Shown: positions 7,814-15,686 of the stretch, in pieces
How positions within the stretch are numbered: the first letter of the stretch is position 1
Layout of the letters: each line of letters opens with the position of its first letter
Source: Sulfomarinibacter sp963741385
Lineage (GTDB): Bacteria > Acidobacteriota > Thermoanaerobaculia > Thermoanaerobaculales > Sulfomarinibacteraceae
Direction of reading: 5' to 3'
Assembly (NCBI GenBank): GCA_963741385.1
Contig: CAVUHO010000010.1
Coordinates: forward strand, 310,001-374,000
DNA: 64,000 nt
Made by a program: the position numbers and the translations under genes
Notes under the pieces: model-generated
What the model was told of the DNA's origin: nothing
The model's database searches: none
What the model saw: only the letters and a program-made list of their open reading frames with translations

Positions 7814-9466
7814 TCACATCAGTGAGCTGATGTTCGACCAGAACCTGGAGAACACCACCGTCGACAGAAAATAGCCGAGCGGCACATTGACCATCACACC
7901 GATGGTGAACGCCCAGAACGGCTTGAGACCGAAGGTCATGAGATCGGCAAACCGGGTCGACAGCCCGATACACAAGAAGCACAGCACGAAGGCCCACGAA
8001 CGGAGGTTCTTGATCGGGTCGATGACCTTGGTGCGGAGGTTGCTGTCGAACCAGTCGGAGGCGAAGCGCAGCTGTTTGAAGGCACCGATTTTGTCCTGGC
8101 GATTCGCGTCTCCAACGCGAATCGCAGATTTCAGAATTTCAAACTCCTGAAGCGTCATCGCGTCGCCGGAGTTGGCGTACGCAAGACCGTCGTCGCCGAT
8201 CCTTACACGCGCTGAGAGTTCGGCGGGGACCTCGTAGTCCGAGAAGTCAGCGGCGTAGACGATCTTTTCGGCCGAACTCTTGTAGGTGCCGACAAGCGGC
8301 GCCGTCCCCACCCAGTCCGCCGGCGGGCGCGAACTGACCCAGGTCATGATGATCGAGGCGGCAAAGAAACCGAGGACGAACTTGGGGAACCGCTCCCAGA
8401 TGATGCCGGCCCCGACTGTCTTTTCAGACGCGTCCTTCTTCTCCCAGAACACCACCGACACCACCGCCAGGATCAGACACCAGATACCGATCCAGATGTC
8501 GCGGCCGATGACCTTCATCAGGGTGAAGGCGTTGATCGGGTCGTCCGGGTTGAGGAACTCTCCGCCCTCGCCGCGGATCCCGCCCGACTCGATGACCGCC
8601 GAGAGCTCTGCGACCACGGCGAACCCGGCTGCGTCGGCGAACTCCGAGGTCCCGGTCCAGGCGCCCGCCTCACCCGGGGAGATGGGGACCGGCACCATGA
8701 TCTTCACCACCATGCTGAGGACCAGGATCATGACGATGGCCCACACCGAAACGATGGCGATGGAGATGGCGATGTGGTCCTTCTTGGCCTTGACCGCGCC
8801 GCCGACAGCGATCGACGCCGACACCCCGCACACCGCGCCGCCGGCGCCGAGCACCGCCGCGAACCGCTTGTCGAGACCGAAGATCCGGGTCGCGGCAAAA
8901 AAGATGGTGAGCCAGGTGCACACCGAGACGATGGTGGCCTGGAGAAAGGCGATAGGCCCGGCGTTGAAGATCAGGGTCAGAGGCAGGGTGGCGCCGAGCA
9001 GGACGATTCCGGTCTTGATGTAGTACTCGGTCAGCAGGCTGGTTTGGAACCAGTCGGGGGGCTTGATGATGTTACCGATGACGAGTCCGACCAGGAGCGC
9101 CAACAGCGGTGCACCGAGGTCCGCCTTTTTCGCCAGATCCCAGGTCGACAGGTAGAAGATCGCCGTGGAGCCGAGAAAGAGGATGATGAAACCTGGAATG
9201 AACTGGCGGACGTTGCGGCCCATCACCGCCATGGACAGAGTGAATACGGTGCCGAAGACAGCGAAGATCACGAGGTAGCTGGGCAGGTTCTTGGCGATGT
9301 CGGCACCCAGTGCTGCGGCGCTCGACCAACTCCCGGGTTTGACCGCCCACGATCCGATGCTGCCGCCCCCGAAATACACCGCCAGCGCGAGAATCACGAT
9401 GCCGAGGCCTTGCCAGACCGCCCAGTAGTCCTCGGTTTTCCAGAGTTTTTGGAACTCGCTCCTCAA
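7814..9466 (-). CDS. YeiH-family putative sulfate/sulfite exporter, enlarged
   Basis: A 550-aa inner-membrane protein with about ten hydrophobic helices and YeiH/UPF0324 core segments (KTGIVLLGATLP, GAGGAVCGVSA). Usual members have about 340-350 residues. This one has extra hydrophilic segments near residues 260-310 and 375-470. The start is a TTG at 9466 with GGGGGAGG seven bases upstream; no ATG is close. As first gene of the dsr transcription unit it may move sulfite, sulfate or another sulfur anion, but substrate and direction are inferred. A perfect 11-bp inverted repeat lies in the second extra segment at 8099-8125. Confidence 0.82.
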   Translation of the reverse strand: MRSEFQKLWKTEDYWAVWQGLGIVILALAVYFGGGSIGSWAVKPGSWSSAAALGADIAKNLPSYLVIFAVFGTVFTLSMAVMGRNVRQFIPGFIILFLGSTAIFYLSTWDLAKKADLGAPLLALLVGLVIGNIIKPPDWFQTSLLTEYYIKTGIVLLGATLPLTLIFNAGPIAFLQATIVSVCTWLTIFFAATRIFGLDKRFAAVLGAGGAVCGVSASIAVGGAVKAKKDHIAISIAIVSVWAIVMILVLSMVVKIMVPVPISPGEAGAWTGTSEFADAAGFAVVAELSAVIESGGIRGEGGEFLNPDDPINAFTLMKVIGRDIWIGIWCLILAVVSVVFWEKKDASEKTVGAGIIWERFPKFVLGFFAASIIMTWVSSRPPADWVGTAPLVGTYKSSAEKIVYAADFSDYEVPAELSARVRIGDDGLAYANSGDAMTLQEFEILKSAIRVGDANRQDKIGAFKQLRFASDWFDSNLRTKVIDPIKNLRSWAFVLCFLCIGLSTRFADLMTFGLKPFWAFTIGVMVNVPLGYFLSTVVFSRFWSNISSLM

Positions 9467-9510
9467 CGCCGCGCCTCCCCCACTTCAGACACTCGGCCGG
9501 TTGCGAGCGG

Positions 9511-9526
9511 TGCAACCCCTGTGCCA
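9511..9526 (-). promoter_or_regulatory. Sigma-54 (-24/-12) promoter of the dsr operon
   Basis: On the minus strand the sequence reads TGGCACAGGGGTTGCA, a full match to the TGGCAC-N5-TTGCA sigma-54 consensus. It lies 45 bp upstream of the transporter start, giving an expected transcript start near 9499. A sigma-54 activator gene lies immediately upstream and a palindrome is located about 95-110 bp upstream of the -24 element. Confidence 0.85.
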
Positions 9527-9620
9527 GAGACCCATCTCGTGAAAATTCCCACAAACTGTTGAGGGGAGACGACTTTTTGGATCGCAGATGGGAATTTGGC
9601 GGCCTTGGGAAGTGTCCAGC

Positions 9621-9636
9621 GTTACCGTCGCGTAAC
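9621..9636. promoter_or_regulatory. Palindrome, candidate upstream activator site for dsr
   Basis: The site reads GTTAC-CGTCGC-GTAAC. It lies about 100 bp upstream of the dsr sigma-54 promoter, the normal distance for an enhancer site of a sigma-54 activator. A near-identical palindrome occurs at 31319-31338 upstream of dsrMK. Binding by the adjacent activator is inferred. Confidence 0.5.
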
Positions 9637-9710
9637 AAGCCCGAGCGCCGTTCTTCGGATTCGTTTCTGAATGGTAGCCGTCGACAGGTCGAGTGTTTCG
9701 TTGACTGGCA

Positions 9711-11072
9711 TCACGTCAGACGGCTGCGGCCGTCTGTTTCCGGTGCCACGATCCCCAGATCCCGCATCTTCCGATACAACGTGCTGGGGTGGATCCCCAA
9801 CTCCTCGGCTGCGGCCGAGCGATTGCCGCGGTGGCGGCGCAGGGCATCCGTGATGTGCAGGACTTCGAGCGAACGAAGGGTCATGCCGGAACCGCCCGCC
9901 AGCCGGTCTTCGCCTCGCAGGCGAACCAGCTCCGGCGGCAGGTGCTGGAGCTCAATCACGTTCCCGCGGCACAACACGAACGCATGCTCGATGATGTTCT
10001 CGAGTTCGCGGGCGTTCCCTGGATAATCGTGGCTCATGAGCAACGCCATGACCTCGTCGGAAACGCCGACCACGTCCTTGCCCTGCAGGCGGTTGAATCG
10101 ATTGATGAAATGGTCGATCAGCAATGGGATGTCGTCGCGCCGCTCAACCAGGGGGGGTAGCTTGAGCCGGATCACGTTGATTCGGTAGAAGAGGTCTTCC
10201 CGAAAGGACCCGTTCTCGACCAGCTTTGAGAGATCGCGATGGGTCGCCGCCACGATACGGACATCCGTGGTGACGGGCTCGACCGAGCCGAGCGGTTCGT
10301 ACTGATGCTCCTGGAGAACACGCAGCAGGCGCATCTGCATGGCCGGAGAGATGTCGCCGATCTCGTCAAGGAAGAGCGTCCCTCCTTCCGCATGGGCGAA
10401 TCGCCCGACCCTGTCAGTACGCGCGTCGGTGAAGGCGCCGGCCTTGTGGCCGAAGAGCTCGGACTCCAGCAGGGTATCGGGCAAGGAGCCGCAGTTGATG
10501 GCAACGAAACGCTCGTCGCTGCGCGGTGAAAGATCGTGGATGGCCCTTGCAAACAGCTCTTTCCCGGTTCCGCTCGCGCCATGGATCACGACGGTGCTGT
10601 CACTGGCGGCGATCGCCGGCAGGATACCGAACAGCTCTCGCATCGCCCGGCTGCGACCGATGATGTCTCGGAGTGAGAAACGCCCTTCGAGCTCTCGGCG
10701 AAGCTCCTCAACCTGACTGAGATCGCGGAAGGTTTCGACACCGCCGACTAAATGCCCGGTGTCGTCGCGCAGGACCGTTGTCGAGATTCTGATCGGCACC
10801 TTGCGTCCCTTGGCATCGATGATACAAGCCCCGCGGTTGAACACCGGTTCGCCGGTTTCGAGCGTGTGGCGGAGCGCGCAGCCGCTCTCGCAGATGCTCG
10901 CGTGGAATACATCGCAGCAGCGACGGCCGATCGCCTGCTGGCGGGTAACGCCGGTGATGCGCTCTGCAGAGCTGTTGAAATAGGCGATACGCCACTCGTG
11001 GTCGACAGTGAACACACCGTCGGCGACGCTGTCGAGAATGGTCTGACTGATGCCTGGTTCACCGGATTTCAA
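9711..11072 (-). CDS. PAS-containing sigma-54-dependent transcriptional activator
   Basis: A 453-aa bacterial enhancer-binding protein: PAS sensor (about residues 10-125), AAA+ ATPase (Walker A GASGTGKE, Walker B GGTLFLDEIGD), and C-terminal Fis-type helix-turn-helix (RSAAAEELGI). The sigma-54 contact loop reads GAFTDA rather than GAFTGA, a variant I believe occurs in other activators. The PAS holds several Cys (GRRCC, SICESGCAL), a possible redox or metal sensor. The reading frame continues to 11195 but would overlap the divergent kinase, so I chose a TTG at 11072 preceded by GGGG; the start is uncertain. It lies just upstream of the dsr sigma-54 promoter and is its most likely activator. 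Confidence 0.85.
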   Translation of the reverse strand: MKSGEPGISQTILDSVADGVFTVDHEWRIAYFNSSAERITGVTRQQAIGRRCCDVFHASICESGCALRHTLETGEPVFNRGACIIDAKGRKVPIRISTTVLRDDTGHLVGGVETFRDLSQVEELRRELEGRFSLRDIIGRSRAMRELFGILPAIAASDSTVVIHGASGTGKELFARAIHDLSPRSDERFVAINCGSLPDTLLESELFGHKAGAFTDARTDRVGRFAHAEGGTLFLDEIGDISPAMQMRLLRVLQEHQYEPLGSVEPVTTDVRIVAATHRDLSKLVENGSFREDLFYRINVIRLKLPPLVERRDDIPLLIDHFINRFNRLQGKDVVGVSDEVMALLMSHDYPGNARELENIIEHAFVLCRGNVIELQHLPPELVRLRGEDRLAGGSGMTLRSLEVLHITDALRRHRGNRSAAAEELGIHPSTLYRKMRDLGIVAPETDGRSRLT

Positions 11073-11161
11073 TGCGTCACACCCCGCGTCGAAAGTAATG
11101 CCCCGTCGCCGATTGTCAAGCCCGGCGACGAGGCGCGTCCGAATATGACATACTGAGCGCC

Positions 11162-12631
11162 ATGCCGGAGTGGCGGCTTGGTGGAGACGTGTCAAGAGAA
11201 ACCATCACACCTGCCAGCGAATCAGCGGTCGTCCGAAGCGTCCAGAATCGGACGAACCGGGTCAAAGAGACATCGGGACCCGACCACGTCCCGGGGGCCG
11301 CCACCGAAACCGGCATCAGACAGCCCCGGAACGGTCGGCGGGCCGTCACCGAGTCCGTACTGGCATCGGTCTTGTTGGCCATCGCCGCCGCCTCGGCCGC
11401 CTGGTTCGGGTCGCCGCTCGCGGCCGGCGCCGCCGTATTGGTTCTGTCGGCGCTTCTGGGCGCGGCTGTTGTGGTGCGACGCAACCACCAACCACCCCCG
11501 GTCGCCGAGCTGCGCAGAGAGCTCGATCAGACGAGGCGGGACTACGGGCAGCTTTTTTCGGCGGTGCCGTGTTTCATCTGCGTCCTCAACCGTGACCACC
11601 ACGTGATCGAGGCCAACGCCCTTTACAGCGAGGCGTTCGATGTCAGCGAACGACGGCTGTGCTACGAGATCTGCAAACAGCGGAGTGCGAAATGCACGAA
11701 TTGCCTGGTCGACCAGACGTTCGAAGATGGGCGAATCCACTCCAGCGAGGAGACCCTGATCACCCGCGAGGGACATCGCATCAATGTCGTCGTGCACACG
11801 CGGCCGGTCTTTGACGAAGGCAACCGGATCGCATTCGTGATGGAAGTATTCACCGACGTCACCGAGGTCAAGCGGCTGCAGCGGCAGCTCGCCCTGACCG
11901 GTCGTGCGGTGGCCGGTATGGCGCACCGGGTCAAGAACATCCTCATGGGTCTCGAGGGCGGCATCTTCATCGTCAACGACGCCCTCGAAAGCAATGACCG
12001 CCCTTCCATCGACCAGGGTTGGGAAATGGTGGAGCGCAACGTGGGTCTGGTGACCGGCATCGTCAAGGACCTCCTGTACTGCTCGAAGGACCGCGAGCCG
12101 TCCTTCGAGGCCGATGTCTGCCCGCAGGACATCGTGAGCGAGGTCCGCGACCTCTATGCCGCGCGGATGTCGGACGACAACGTCGAGATCCGGACGGAGC
12201 TGAGCGAGCCGCCTCACCGCGGCACCTTCGACCCAGGCGGCATCCACAACCTGCTCTGCAACCTGGTGGCCAACGCCATCGACGCCTGCCGTTTCGATCC
12301 CTGCCCGGACAAACCAGGGCACACGGTGGTCATCCGGTGCCTCGCCAATGGCGATGGGGCGACTGTGTTCGAAGTCGAGGACGACGGCGCCGGCATCCCG
12401 GAGGACCTGAGCCACCGGGTTTTCCAGGAGTTCTTCTCGTCAAAAGGAAGCGAGGGTACAGGCATCGGTCTGCTGGTGGTGCAGAAGGTGGCGGAGGAGC
12501 ACGGTGGCAGAGTGACCTTCGAGTCGCGCCCCGGCCACGGCACGGTCTTCACCGTAACCATCCCGAACGCCCACGTCGAGACAGTAGACGGCTTTTCGAT
12601 CGCTGACCGGAGCGAAGCGCAGGTATCCTGA
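11162..12631 (+). CDS. PAS-domain sensor histidine kinase
   Basis: A 489-aa kinase. Two hydrophobic segments near residues 63-105 suggest membrane anchoring with almost no external loop. A PAS domain follows (about 125-240) with a Cys cluster (LCYEICKQ, KCTNC). The HisKA box is GMAHRVKNIL, the phospho-acceptor being the His, and the HATPase domain shows an N box (NLVANAID), G1 (DDGAGIPE) and G2 (GTGIGL). No receiver is fused. It is divergent from the sigma-54 activator and convergent with a stand-alone receiver gene, its likely partner. Its PAS cysteine pattern resembles those of two regulators in the window. The exact N-terminus is uncertain. Confidence 0.85.
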   Translation: MPEWRLGGDVSRETITPASESAVVRSVQNRTNRVKETSGPDHVPGAATETGIRQPRNGRRAVTESVLASVLLAIAAASAAWFGSPLAAGAAVLVLSALLGAAVVVRRNHQPPPVAELRRELDQTRRDYGQLFSAVPCFICVLNRDHHVIEANALYSEAFDVSERRLCYEICKQRSAKCTNCLVDQTFEDGRIHSSEETLITREGHRINVVVHTRPVFDEGNRIAFVMEVFTDVTEVKRLQRQLALTGRAVAGMAHRVKNILMGLEGGIFIVNDALESNDRPSIDQGWEMVERNVGLVTGIVKDLLYCSKDREPSFEADVCPQDIVSEVRDLYAARMSDDNVEIRTELSEPPHRGTFDPGGIHNLLCNLVANAIDACRFDPCPDKPGHTVVIRCLANGDGATVFEVEDDGAGIPEDLSHRVFQEFFSSKGSEGTGIGLLVVQKVAEEHGGRVTFESRPGHGTVFTVTIPNAHVETVDGFSIADRSEAQVS

Positions 12632-12647
12632 CGAGAGGTTTCTGCCC

Positions 12648-13025
12648 TCAGGCTGCGCCGATCAGCGCCTCCACCCGCTCCAAGAAGACCTCACGATCGA
12701 TCGGTTTCTCGATCAATGCGTCGGGCTTCGGCAGGTTGTCGAGATCGCCGAAAAAATCGTCGAGGCGGGTCAGGCCGGTCAGTACGACGATTGGGATCGA
12801 TGTGGTCTTGTCAGAATTTCGCAGGCTGCGATAAGCCTTGACCCCCGATTTGCGGGGCATCAGGACATCGAGGGTGATGAGATCCGGTTGGTGCGCCTCG
12901 GCCAACCACACGCCCTCCTCACCGTCGGACGCCGTTTCCGTCTCGTACCCGGCCTTCCGGAACAGCGCTTCGAGATACACGCGCATGTCCTGCTCGTCAT
13001 CAATGATCAGAACTTTCTTCGCCAT
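12648..13025 (-). CDS. Stand-alone response-regulator receiver
   Basis: A 125-aa CheY-like receiver with acidic pocket IIDDEQD, phospho-acceptor Asp in LITLDVLMP, a Thr in VVLTGL and a Lys in IEKPID. There is no output domain. It lies downstream of a HEAT-repeat gene and next to the convergent PAS kinase, its likely phosphodonor. The preceding sequence GGGGGACACT supports the start. Its target may be the adjacent HEAT protein or another histidine kinase; nothing in the sequence decides. Confidence 0.85.
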   Translation of the reverse strand: MAKKVLIIDDEQDMRVYLEALFRKAGYETETASDGEEGVWLAEAHQPDLITLDVLMPRKSGVKAYRSLRNSDKTTSIPIVVLTGLTRLDDFFGDLDNLPKPDALIEKPIDREVFLERVEALIGAA

Positions 13026-13048
13026 AGTGTCCCCCTGATCCTCGAATT

Positions 13049-13882
13049 CTAATTGGCCGGGCCCGTGATATCGAGTGCCGCCCGCGCCTCAGGTGTGTCG
13101 ATGCGCCCAAGAACCTTGCGAATCGGCTCCCGAAGGTTGGGGTTGTCCAACGCTCGGATGACACAGTCTACGAGGTCCGAATCCTTGAGGTGCGCGAGCT
13201 CTTCAGATGCGCACTCAACCAGTTTCGGGTTCCCGCTCCCGAGTGCCGAGCACAAATACTCCACCGCAAGGCCGCCGGTCTCGCCTCCCTGACGGGCTAC
13301 GGTGCCGAGCGCCTTGAGCGCCTTTTCGCTGCGCTTGAAGCGTCCGATCGCCCGCACGCCGCGCAGACCGCCGCCGTAGACGTCGACGAAAGCTTGCACC
13401 GCCTCGTCACTCTTGCGCTCAGGCTCGGCGGTCTCGGCAACCTCCGACAGATAGGACTCGTCGGCGAAATACTCGACCGCCATGCGGCGCACGGTCGCGC
13501 TGTAGGTGGGGTCCTGGGCTATCGACTCGATGATCCGCCGGTCCGAAATCTTCGAAAAGCACATGCCGATGAGATCGACGTTCCCGGGTTCTTTCAGCAG
13601 GTCGGCCACCACCCGTTGCGAGAACAGCCGCTCCACCGCGACCAGCCGCGCGTCGAGCGACTCGGCGTTTCTCGCGACCTTGTCCAGCGTCGGGTCGTCG
13701 GTGAGGCGGGACACTGCGGTCAGCCGTACCCGGGGCGACTCGTCAGTACAGGCCACCTCAATCAGCTCTTCAAGGTCGTCAAGCTTTTCGACGGCTGCAA
13801 GCCTCACGCGAAGGTTTGAGCTCGTGTGGCCCTTCTTCTTCGCCGCAGAGGTCGGCTTCTTTCTCTTCTCCAGGACGCTCAT
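13049..13882 (-). CDS. HEAT-repeat protein near the Hmc operon
   Basis: A 277-aa soluble protein with a Lys-rich start and repeated HEAT units: VRLAAVEKLDD, VRLTAVSRLTDD and ARLVAVERLFS recur about every 22-25 residues in the first half. It has no signal peptide and no catalytic motif. It lies between two single-domain receivers, an arrangement suggesting a protein-interaction partner in signalling. A specific function is not recognised. Confidence 0.75.
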   Translation of the reverse strand: MSVLEKRKKPTSAAKKKGHTSSNLRVRLAAVEKLDDLEELIEVACTDESPRVRLTAVSRLTDDPTLDKVARNAESLDARLVAVERLFSQRVVADLLKEPGNVDLIGMCFSKISDRRIIESIAQDPTYSATVRRMAVEYFADESYLSEVAETAEPERKSDEAVQAFVDVYGGGLRGVRAIGRFKRSEKALKALGTVARQGGETGGLAVEYLCSALGSGNPKLVECASEELAHLKDSDLVDCVIRALDNPNLREPIRKVLGRIDTPEARAALDITGPAN

Positions 13883-13975
13883 CGTCGCCCTCCTTTCTCG
13901 AGGGTTCGAACCCCACCGCGAGTCGACGACTCCTCGACATCATGCGGCGGTGTCCAAAAATGATTCACGACATCC

Positions 13976-14341
13976 TCAGTCCTCGACCACGCCCAGCGCA
14001 CGGTCGACCGTCTCACCGAATTCGTCGGGGTCGATCGGCTTGTCGAACACCGCGAACGGCTCTCGCACCGCCAGGTGTCGGCCAGCCAGACCGCTGACGA
14101 CGATCACCGGGATGGCCGATAGATCCTTGTCCTTGGAAAGGCGCCTGAAGAAATCAGTCCCGGTCTGATTGGGCATTTGCAGATCGAGGATGATCAAATC
14201 CGGCCTCTCGCTTTCCACCACGTTGTAAGCCTCGCGACCGTCGCTCGCCGTGAGCGTGTCGTAGCCGCGTTTTTTGAGCACTGCGGAGATAAAGGTCCGC
14301 ACGTCGGCTTCGTCGTCGACCACCAGGATTCTGTGGCTCAT
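13976..14341 (-). CDS. Stand-alone response-regulator receiver after hmcD (Rrf1-like position)
   Basis: A 121-aa receiver domain with VVDDEADV, phospho-acceptor Asp in LIILDLQMP, Ser in VIVVSGLAG and Lys in FDKPID. The chosen ATG has GGAGG five bases upstream, better than the in-frame ATG four codons earlier. It follows the small membrane gene hmcD. In Desulfovibrio the hmc operon is also followed by a response regulator (rrf1), so the position matches, although orthology was not tested. Confidence 0.85.
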   Translation of the reverse strand: MSHRILVVDDEADVRTFISAVLKKRGYDTLTASDGREAYNVVESERPDLIILDLQMPNQTGTDFFRRLSKDKDLSAIPVIVVSGLAGRHLAVREPFAVFDKPIDPDEFGETVDRALGVVED

Positions 14342-14377
14342 TGCGGCCTCCATTGCTGTCCTGTCTCTTTCATGCGG

Positions 14378-14503
14378 CTACTCCTCGCGCTCGCGCTCGG
14401 TCAAAAACCGCCAGAACGGAATGAAGCTGATCGCCAGCACCCCGATCAGGATGTATGTGACGCCCTCGGTGTGGGTCAGAAAGTCGAACAGGGTGTGGAA
14501 CAT
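14378..14503 (-). CDS. hmcD: HmcD-like small membrane subunit
   Basis: A 41-aa peptide with one transmembrane helix (VTYILIGVLAISFIPFW) and a charged C-terminus (EREREE). It starts ten bases after the hmcC gene. Its size, topology and place after the NrfD-type subunit match HmcD of the Desulfovibrio high-molecular-weight cytochrome complex. It probably stabilises the membrane part. Identification is mainly by context. Confidence 0.72.
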   Translation of the reverse strand: MFHTLFDFLTHTEGVTYILIGVLAISFIPFWRFLTEREREE

Positions 14504-14513
14504 CCGCCCCTCC

Positions 14514-15686
14514 TCAGTGCAACGCCGGGTAGTCCGGGTGGTCGTACATGATCGGCATGCGACTCGCAAACCACCGGAAGACCACCACGGCGAGAGTGAT
14601 CAGCGACACCGTCACCCAGACCTCGGTCCACGCCGGCGCGTAGCGCATCTCGTGCGGAACCTGCCAGTTGAACGCGATGAAGGAGACGTTGAATCGGTTG
14701 AGGACGACGCCGGTGACCGTGATCGCGGCTGCCGCCCGAGCCAATCCGAGCCGCCGCTCGCGATAGGCCACGGTGAACAGGATGCACGGTACCGCCACAC
14801 ATCCGATCAGCTCGACGAGGTACCACGCACCCCATCCGGTTGCCAGCAGGCGCCACTCGTTTTCTATCGACAGCGCCACCAACTTGATCGCAAAGTAGGT
14901 CGCGAGAACCACCGCCCCACCCTTGGCAAGGCCGTAGTTGATGTCCCGGAACTGGTTGTCCGAGATTTGAACCTGATGGTGGAACGCGCGATGCGAGATC
15001 CAGCCCTCGATGATGATCATGCCGATTCCGGCGGCGATCGCGGAGATGAAGAACTGGACTGGAAGGTGCGATGAGTACCACAGTGGGTGGAGCTTGGTCG
15101 GCGTCACCATGAACATCGCGCCCAGAGTCGACTGGTGCATGGTTGACAGCATAAGCCCGAAGATCGTCAGTATGATCGTCAGCTGTCCGACCAATCGGCG
15201 CCACCACTTGAGACCGAGCCACTCACAGATCGCCGGCGTGGTCTCGATGAAAAGCACGGTCAAGTACAGGGCCACGCACAGTGAGACCTCAAAGAGCGGC
15301 GACGTCGGCCCCGCCTGTTTGATGAACGGGTACGGAAGCCGCCAGGGACGTCCGAGGTCGGCGAGAAGGCCGAGCACGACCAGCGAATATCCGAGAAACC
15401 CGGTCAGGAGCGCCGGCCGTACGAGCGGTTGGTATTCCCTCATGCCGAACAGGAAGACGGTCGATGAAATGACGAATCCCCCGGCCGCGAGGGCGACGCC
15501 GGCCATGACGTCGAATCCGATCCACAACCCCCATGGATTGGTGTCGGAGAGATTCGTCGTAGCGGCGAGGCCGGTCGTGAAACGGATGGAGAGGATGATT
15601 GCGCCGCCGAGGAGGATGACCCCGGCGATCAGGTTGAACGGGGTGAAGATCCCGTTCCGACCGCCGTCAGATGCAGCAACGCTCAT
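14514..15686 (-). CDS. hmcC: HmcC-like NrfD-family membrane subunit
   Basis: A 390-aa integral membrane protein of the NrfD/PsrC family with about ten transmembrane helices from residue 17 to 375. Typical segments include PWGLWIGFDVMAGVALAAGG and LHPLWYSSHLPVQFF. Such subunits bind quinone and connect to a periplasmic ferredoxin-like subunit. The start overlaps the hmcB stop by four bases (ATGA). With hmcA, hmcB and hmcD it forms the Hmc-type module, likely exchanging electrons between periplasmic c-type cytochrome and the quinone pool or cytoplasm. Confidence 0.9.
   Translation of the reverse strand: MSVAASDGGRNGIFTPFNLIAGVILLGGAIILSIRFTTGLAATTNLSDTNPWGLWIGFDVMAGVALAAGGFVISSTVFLFGMREYQPLVRPALLTGFLGYSLVVLGLLADLGRPWRLPYPFIKQAGPTSPLFEVSLCVALYLTVLFIETTPAICEWLGLKWWRRLVGQLTIILTIFGLMLSTMHQSTLGAMFMVTPTKLHPLWYSSHLPVQFFISAIAAGIGMIIIEGWISHRAFHHQVQISDNQFRDINYGLAKGGAVVLATYFAIKLVALSIENEWRLLATGWGAWYLVELIGCVAVPCILFTVAYRERRLGLARAAAAITVTGVVLNRFNVSFIAFNWQVPHEMRYAPAWTEVWVTVSLITLAVVVFRWFASRMPIMYDHPDYPALH

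Noticed and set aside
11105..11129. GTCGCCG/CGGCGAC inverted repeat between the activator and kinase genes as an operator
   Set aside because: Seven-bp GC-rich repeats with an 11-nt spacer are common by chance in this composition; no second copy was found.
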